Shown here piece after piece: positions 63,201 through 64,000 of a DNA stretch of 64,000 bases. The stretch is from Melitaea cinxia (lineage: Eukaryota > Arthropoda > Insecta > Lepidoptera > Nymphalidae). Every line of letters starts with the position of its first letter. The stretch's first letter is position 1. The notes below the pieces were generated by a model, which worked only from the letters and a program-made list of their open reading frames with translations, was not told the origin of the DNA and did not search any database. Location of the stretch: NCBI RefSeq assembly GCF_905220565.1, contig NC_059413.1, positions 11,381,001 to 11,445,000 on the forward strand. The letters run 5' to 3'. Both the position numbers and the translations under genes were made by a program.

Positions 63201-63597
63201 AGTGTAATCCTCAATTACCTACTACAGGTTCTGTTACAATAGAAGTCAGGGCAAGTATCGGCTGTATATTTCAAGATTTAAAATTTGTTTGTAACAAAAA
63301 CTCAAGGAATATTTCAGGACGACACTTACATCTCTCAAGAGATTCTCGACCTTCTCTTTAATGAGAGAAATGATTTTGTAGTAAGATTTTAACTTGTCAC
63401 TACAATAAATTTCACGTTTCAATTGGTTGTTTCGCCAGATCTCGACAGTTCAACTCACGAGCAGCCGCCAGTGTCCGAGCCTCAGCCGGTGTACCCGCAG
63501 GGGGGGTCGGCGCACCGAGGGAACCCCCCCAACGCGCCCGCACCTTCCTTGCTCGACATGCTGAGGAGGGCTAGCGCGGATACCGAACAAAGAGCAG
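42871..63597 (+). CDS. 4E-T: 4E-T (eIF4E transporter), 5' part, continues beyond the window
   Basis: Coding exons: 42871-42949, 55017-55185, 55455-55533, 55797-56019, 56924-57074, 57488-57580, 58431-58502, 58867-58960, 59082-59153, 59524-59634, 62588-62693, 63439-63597; phases agree throughout (1,408 nt, about 469 residues so far). Recognisable parts: YTRDELIRL (eIF4E-binding Y-x4-L-phi), RRIGSGRIMVRD, FDRRSFTRDSY, GPTSQLETIELRGFD (IEL motif) and PDFNLDDFLKFDHIP (FDF-like), which together form the Cup-homology region that binds the DDX6/Me31B helicase, then SRFSRWFRR and APSLLDMLRRAS. 4E-T carries eIF4E to the nucleus and to P bodies and represses and stabilises deadenylated mRNAs. The GTG-led extension upstream of 42,871 has no ATG, so the start is 42,871. 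Confidence 0.9.
44300..44440 (+). repeat. SINE tail fragment
   Basis: GGTGAATTAAGCTCACACTC and CTACATGGAGAGAAAGACAT are diverged forms of the common SINE tail. Confidence 0.45.
44815..45055 (-). repeat. SINE, inverted
   Basis: TCGCTATCAGGTGTACACG, GGACTGCACAAACACCCAG, GCGGGGATCGAAGCCGCAA and CCGTTGCGCCAACGCGGCG in this order give a reversed SINE with intact head and B box but without the tail. Confidence 0.7.
45329..45599 (+). mobile_element. Non-autonomous Helitron-like element, complete
   Basis: It starts TCTATACTAATATTATAAAG and ends GGTCAGCTAG, inserted between A and T with no target duplication, as Helitrons do. 271 bp, no coding sequence. Confidence 0.65.
45780..46060 (+). mobile_element. 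Helitron-like 5' end, 3' truncated
   Basis: TCTATTCTAATATTATAAAG, then AAAGAACTGCTTTTCCGAT and GGCTATAGGCTATATATCA. The start matches 45,329, but no CTAG end is evident. Confidence 0.45.
46425..46734 (+). mobile_element. Non-autonomous Helitron-like element
   Basis: It starts TCTATACAAATAAATAAAAT and ends AGTCGCGGGCACAGCTAG, between A and T. 310 bp, with a CTGT/CTGTCTGT run near 46,565-46,585. Confidence 0.6.
47923..48160 (-). mobile_element. Helitron-like 3' end, inverted
   Basis: Read in reverse it ends AAGTCGCAGGCACAGCTAG. AATCGGATAAGCCGCTTATG and GACAAACAGACAAAAATTC are typical inner marks. The 5' end is not clear. Confidence 0.5.
48315..48515 (+). repeat. tRNA-derived SINE, 5' half
   Basis: GGACCGGTCATAACACTGGC, GTCGCGGGTTCGATCCCCAC (B box) and GTGCCTCGGAGAGCACGTTA, ending near ATCATGTACACC. 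Confidence 0.65.
48832..49060. mobile_element. MITE-like repeat
   Basis: Starts AAGTAAAACGTCTTTACTCA and ends GCAGAAGTTTTACTTCAGTC, so its ends are inverted. The inner marks GGGGAGTAAGCTGGTGAA and TGATCGGTCGAGGCGAACGG are those of the family. Confidence 0.6.
49315..49615. repeat. AACCGACTTC-type repeat
   Basis: GCAAACGAAAAAAAAAAAAC, ATTACATCGACA, TCTCTGGGATTTCATCATCA and CCTTATCATGGTACCACC mark it. One end is internally deleted. Confidence 0.6.
51235..51493 (+). CDS. Possible alternative first coding exon of 4E-T
   Basis: An ATG at 51,235 opens a GC-rich frame of 86 codons (MVSKEVSCEVTKKARRRRRR, then SGRAAKRRARKLAALAV and KVPTQLPPKIHAGPPSK) up to a donor TGGC|GTAAGT in phase 1. That phase is the one 4E-T exon 2 accepts. 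The stretch before it (GCGAGCGCCATTTTGTCGTG) has the GC-rich look of insect promoters near a start. Without splicing the frame would stop after 95 codons. The protein part is very basic and I recognise no domain. It could instead belong to a transposon. Confidence 0.35.
51950..52345. repeat. AACCGACTTC-type repeat, reverse orientation
   Basis: Runs from GTTCGGGGATAACTTCGTCG through GATCTGATGATGGGATCCCA and GGGTGTACCGATTTTGATAA to ATTGAAGTCGGTTTTTTTTT. Confidence 0.65.
52925..53150. mobile_element. MITE-like repeat
   Basis: Starts TGAAGTAAAACTTCTTTACC and ends GCAGAAGTTTTACTTCAGTC, inverted ends. Same family as 48,832-49,060. Confidence 0.6.
53152..53455. repeat. AACCGACTTC-type repeat with clear inverted ends
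   Basis: Starts AACCGACTTCAAAAAAGGAG and ends ACTGAAGTCAGTTTTTTTCG. It abuts the MITE-like repeat directly. Confidence 0.65.
53745..53850 (-). repeat. SINE head fragment, inverted
   Basis: CAGGAATCGAACGCGCAGAC (B box complement) and CCGTGGCGCTAATGCGTCGT (head complement). Confidence 0.5.
54145..54310 (+). repeat. SINE fragment
   Basis: GACGTTGCGGTAACTCAACG and GGTTGCGGGTTCGATCTATA (B box), then GTGGTCTGGGCGTTTATGC. Confidence 0.55.
54430..54600 (+). repeat. SINE-like fragment, diverged
   Basis: GGTTACAGCAGCAGATTGTT and GGTCGCGTGTTCGATTGCAC resemble the tRNA-like head and B box with several changes. Confidence 0.4.
55017..55185 (+). CDS. 4E-T: 4E-T exon 2 (eIF4E-binding motif)
   Basis: Acceptor TATCAG, donor GTGAGT. 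Gly/Ser-rich start (YDESGSSGGGDPAVL), then RRPLVYTRDELIRLRNSPLV. YTRDELI is the canonical Y-x4-L-phi helix that docks on the back of eIF4E. GC-rich. Confidence 0.92.
55455..55533 (+). CDS. 4E-T: 4E-T exon 3
   Basis: 79 bp, acceptor GTTTTAG, donor GTAAGT, encoding VLKKRSDSPNEEDKGGRGDA then PTENHK. AT-rich compared with exons 2 and 4. Confidence 0.85.
55797..56019 (+). CDS. 4E-T: 4E-T exon 4
   Basis: 223 bp, acceptor ACTTCAG, donor GTGAGC (phase 1). Encodes GVYGRERERRSADPRERVRK, then ESEPSSGIVLSPQRRSFTSG and a Pro-rich end. Extremely GC-rich. The first residues match the block that follows the eIF4E site in 4E-T proteins. Confidence 0.87.
56020..56923. other. 4E-T: 4E-T intron 4
   Basis: It begins with about 280 bp of CA/ACGC-rich simple sequence (ACACGCACACACATACACGC and similar) and continues AT-rich. 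No gene. Confidence 0.5.
56924..57074 (+). CDS. 4E-T: 4E-T exon 5
   Basis: 151 bp, acceptor CACCAG, donor GTGACG. GRRIGSGRIMVRDVPPAAWE is a conserved 4E-T block; it then encodes an Arg/Glu/His-rich run (RERDERHERHERRANGERD). Confidence 0.9.
57488..57580 (+). CDS. 4E-T: 4E-T exon 6
   Basis: 93 bp, acceptor TTACAG, donor GTAAAC. Encodes FDRRSFTRDSYSSDIKRERD and DRFNNEKQRD; both sides phase 2. Confidence 0.88.
58005..58072. repeat. (ACGC)n microsatellite
   Basis: About 16 near-perfect ACGC repeats with one interruption (TTGC), abutting the LINE tail at 58,085. Confidence 0.85.
58080..58400 (+). mobile_element. LINE 3' tail, 5'-truncated
   Basis: Contains CCACTGCTTGACATAGGCTT, AGTCACCACGCTGGGCAGGC, GACGCTGCTGCCCGTCTTCG and ACCCACGGGAAGAGAGGGGG, a very common lepidopteran LINE tail (CR1/RTE-like; exact family not certain). 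It ends 30 bp before the acceptor of 4E-T exon 7. Confidence 0.6.
58431..58502 (+). CDS. 4E-T: 4E-T exon 7
   Basis: 72 bp, acceptor TCTTTCAG, donor GTAAAT. Encodes YREDNRRGGRFSQRRFEKED and EPEW; phase 2 on both sides, so skippable in frame. Confidence 0.88.
58867..58960 (+). CDS. 4E-T: 4E-T exon 8 (IEL motif)
   Basis: 94 bp, acceptor TTGACAG, donor GTACTT. FSEGPTSQLETIELRGFDEP is almost word for word the conserved GPTSQ-x-TIEL-x-GFD block, the first DDX6-contacting element of the Cup-homology domain. Confidence 0.93.
59082..59153 (+). CDS. 4E-T: 4E-T exon 9
   Basis: 72 bp, acceptor TTCACAG, donor GTAAGT. Ser/Thr/Asn-rich spacer KWSSGSRADTATPPSDNSTL between the IEL and FDF-like motifs; phase 0 on both sides. 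Confidence 0.85.
59524..59634 (+). CDS. 4E-T: 4E-T exon 10 (FDF-like motif)
   Basis: 111 bp, acceptor TGTGCAG, donor GTCAGT. PDPPDFNLDDFLKFDHIPEV matches the second DDX6-binding element (FDFNEFF-x-LD in vertebrates). GC-rich; preceded by a GTGC/GTGT simple repeat at 59,415-59,490. Confidence 0.9.
59724..59915 (-). mobile_element. Helitron-like element, inverted
   Basis: It begins with CTAGCTGTACCCCGCGATTT (the 3' end read in reverse) and ends near TTTAGCTTTATAACATTAG, the complement of the TAATATTATAAAG start. About 190 bp. Confidence 0.6.
60195..60254. repeat. Perfect 60-bp palindrome built on (TA)n
   Basis: GTCGACTTTATATA at one end and TATATAAAGTCGAC at the other, with pure TA between. 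Confidence 0.8.
60517..60589 (+). tRNA. tRNA-like gene, unit 1 of the array
   Basis: A full cloverleaf can be drawn: acceptor CGTTCCA/TGGAGCG (one G-T pair), D stem GCTT/GAGC, anticodon stem TCGAC/GTCGA, T stem GCGGG/CCCGC with loop TTCGAAT, discriminator G. A box TAGCTTAATTGG and B box GGTTCGAAT are intact, and TTTTT ends it at 60,594-60,598. The loop ACGGTAT would give anticodon GGT (Thr), but position 33 is C instead of the near-universal U. It may therefore be a non-decoding tRNA relative or a SINE-type promoter. Confidence 0.65.
60828..60900 (+). tRNA. tRNA-like gene, unit 2
   Basis: Identical to unit 1 (60,517-60,589), 311 bp downstream. Confidence 0.62.
61139..61211 (+). tRNA. tRNA-like gene, unit 3
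   Basis: Identical to unit 1. Confidence 0.62.
61450..61522 (+). tRNA. tRNA-like gene, unit 4
   Basis: Identical to unit 1. Confidence 0.62.
61761..61833 (+). tRNA. tRNA-like gene, unit 5
   Basis: Identical to unit 1. Confidence 0.62.
62072..62144 (+). tRNA. tRNA-like gene, unit 6
   Basis: Identical to unit 1. Confidence 0.62.
62383..62455 (+). tRNA. tRNA-like gene, unit 7
   Basis: Identical to unit 1; the surrounding unit is cut short about 75 bp downstream. Confidence 0.62.
62588..62693 (+). CDS. 4E-T: 4E-T exon 11
   Basis: Acceptor GTGTACAG after a (GT)n tract. Encodes NGVSETEGSRFSRWFRRDSP; SRFSRWF is conserved in 4E-T. Two donors are possible: ATG|GTAGAC at 62,686 (phase 0) or GACG|GTTGGT at 62,693 (phase 1). 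Only the second joins exon 12 (63,439) in frame, giving NMVDDLDSSTHE. Confidence 0.8.
62694..63438. other. 4E-T: 4E-T intron 11, with a possible 63-bp exon
   Basis: Mostly AT-rich. Around 62,810-62,930 is a GC-richer repeat-like piece. At 63,319-63,381 a block with acceptor ATTTCAG and donor GTAAGA encodes DDTYISQEILDLLFNERNDF; it fits the phase-0 donor of exon 11 but then does not join 63,439 in frame. Confidence 0.45.
63439..63597 (+). CDS. 4E-T: 4E-T exon 12, last one in the window
   Basis: 159 bp, acceptor TTCGCCAG, donor GTTTGA (weak). Encodes DSSTHEQPPVSEPQPVYPQG and APSLLDMLRRASADTEQRA; the L-L-D-M-L block corresponds to DILEMLQKA in vertebrate 4E-T. The rest of the gene is beyond 64,000. 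Confidence 0.85.
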
Positions 63598-64000
63598 GTT
63601 TGATTTTTCAATTATTCCCAGATCCCGCAGAGGCTCCCTGCAGTTTTATATCTTCATTTTTCGATTTACCAAGGCTATTTCACTATTTTTTTATTACATT
63701 ATTTTGAATTATGTAAATTTTACTAAGAAGAGGTTACTTTTAATATTGTAGAATATTTAATAGTCAAAGAGTTGTATCAGAAGTCTTTAAAAGGGACCTT
63801 GAAAGTAGTTAAAGTGGCAAAATATAGAGCTGTGATATAACTCGAATGATGATGAAGATGTGAGGAATTTTATTTATAAACTAACATGGATATATGGGGC
63901 AATTTATGGTAAAGCTCATTAGAATCTGTGAAAAATAGGATGATTTGGTATTATGAGTACTCCTTAAATAACTCATGTAAAGCATATATACGCAGCAGTG
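63598..64000. other. 4E-T: 4E-T intron 12, start
   Basis: AT-rich, nothing recognised to the window edge. Confidence 0.5.

Overview
This window looks like a piece of a lepidopteran nuclear genome, most likely a butterfly. It is AT-rich and its genes are split into many short exons. The repeats are of kinds typical of that order: tRNA-derived SINEs, short Helitron-like elements ending in CTAG, R1/jockey/RTE-type LINEs, a Ty3/Gypsy element, and a common repeat with AACCGACTTC-type ends. The order is inferred from these repeats and from the two host genes; the species cannot be read from the sequence.

Two conserved host genes diverge from one promoter region near 39.4-42.9 kb. On the minus strand is a complete SFSWAP (suppressor-of-white-apricot splicing regulator). 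I could follow it through 14 exons with matching splice phases, from the ATG at 39,447 to a stop at 20,080 (928 codons): a DRY_EERY domain, two SURP domains, and a long charged Arg/Lys/Glu-rich tail. On the plus strand is the first part of 4E-T (EIF4ENIF1), from an ATG at 42,871 through at least 12 exons to 63,597, continuing past the right edge. It carries the eIF4E-binding motif YTRDELI, an IEL motif and an FDF-like motif. Its first intron is 12 kb of transposon-rich DNA. Both are post-transcriptional mRNA regulators: one nuclear splicing factor and one cytoplasmic P-body/eIF4E shuttling factor.

The 3' half of SFSWAP has been duplicated in tandem. A proximal set of exons 10-14 (about 18.8-30.3 kb) ends the gene as annotated. 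A diverged distal set (about 1.7-11.9 kb) repeats the end of exon 9 and exons 10-14. Inside the proximal copy, exon 10 has been amplified into seven nearly identical 108-bp units. Each unit carries its own acceptor and donor, separated by only 36 bp, and all are in frame. The distal copy has only two such units. This array is the most unusual structure in the window.

Region by region: 0-1.1 kb is part of a LINE ORF1. 1.7-11.9 kb is the distal SFSWAP 3' copy, broken up by LINE and SINE insertions. 12-18.7 kb holds LINE remnants, including a 422-codon jockey-type reverse transcriptase ORF. 18.8-30.3 kb is the proximal SFSWAP 3' copy, with a young Ty3/Gypsy element (386-bp LTRs, TATA target duplication) beside exon 12. 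30.3-39.4 kb holds SFSWAP exons 9 to 1, with a Tc1 relic in intron 2. 39.98-42.16 kb is a P-like transposon with a broken THAP exon, inserted between the two promoters. 42.9-55 kb is 4E-T intron 1. 55-63.6 kb holds 4E-T exons 2 onward, with a perfect array of about seven 311-bp units at 60.46-62.54 kb, each carrying a tRNA-like gene.
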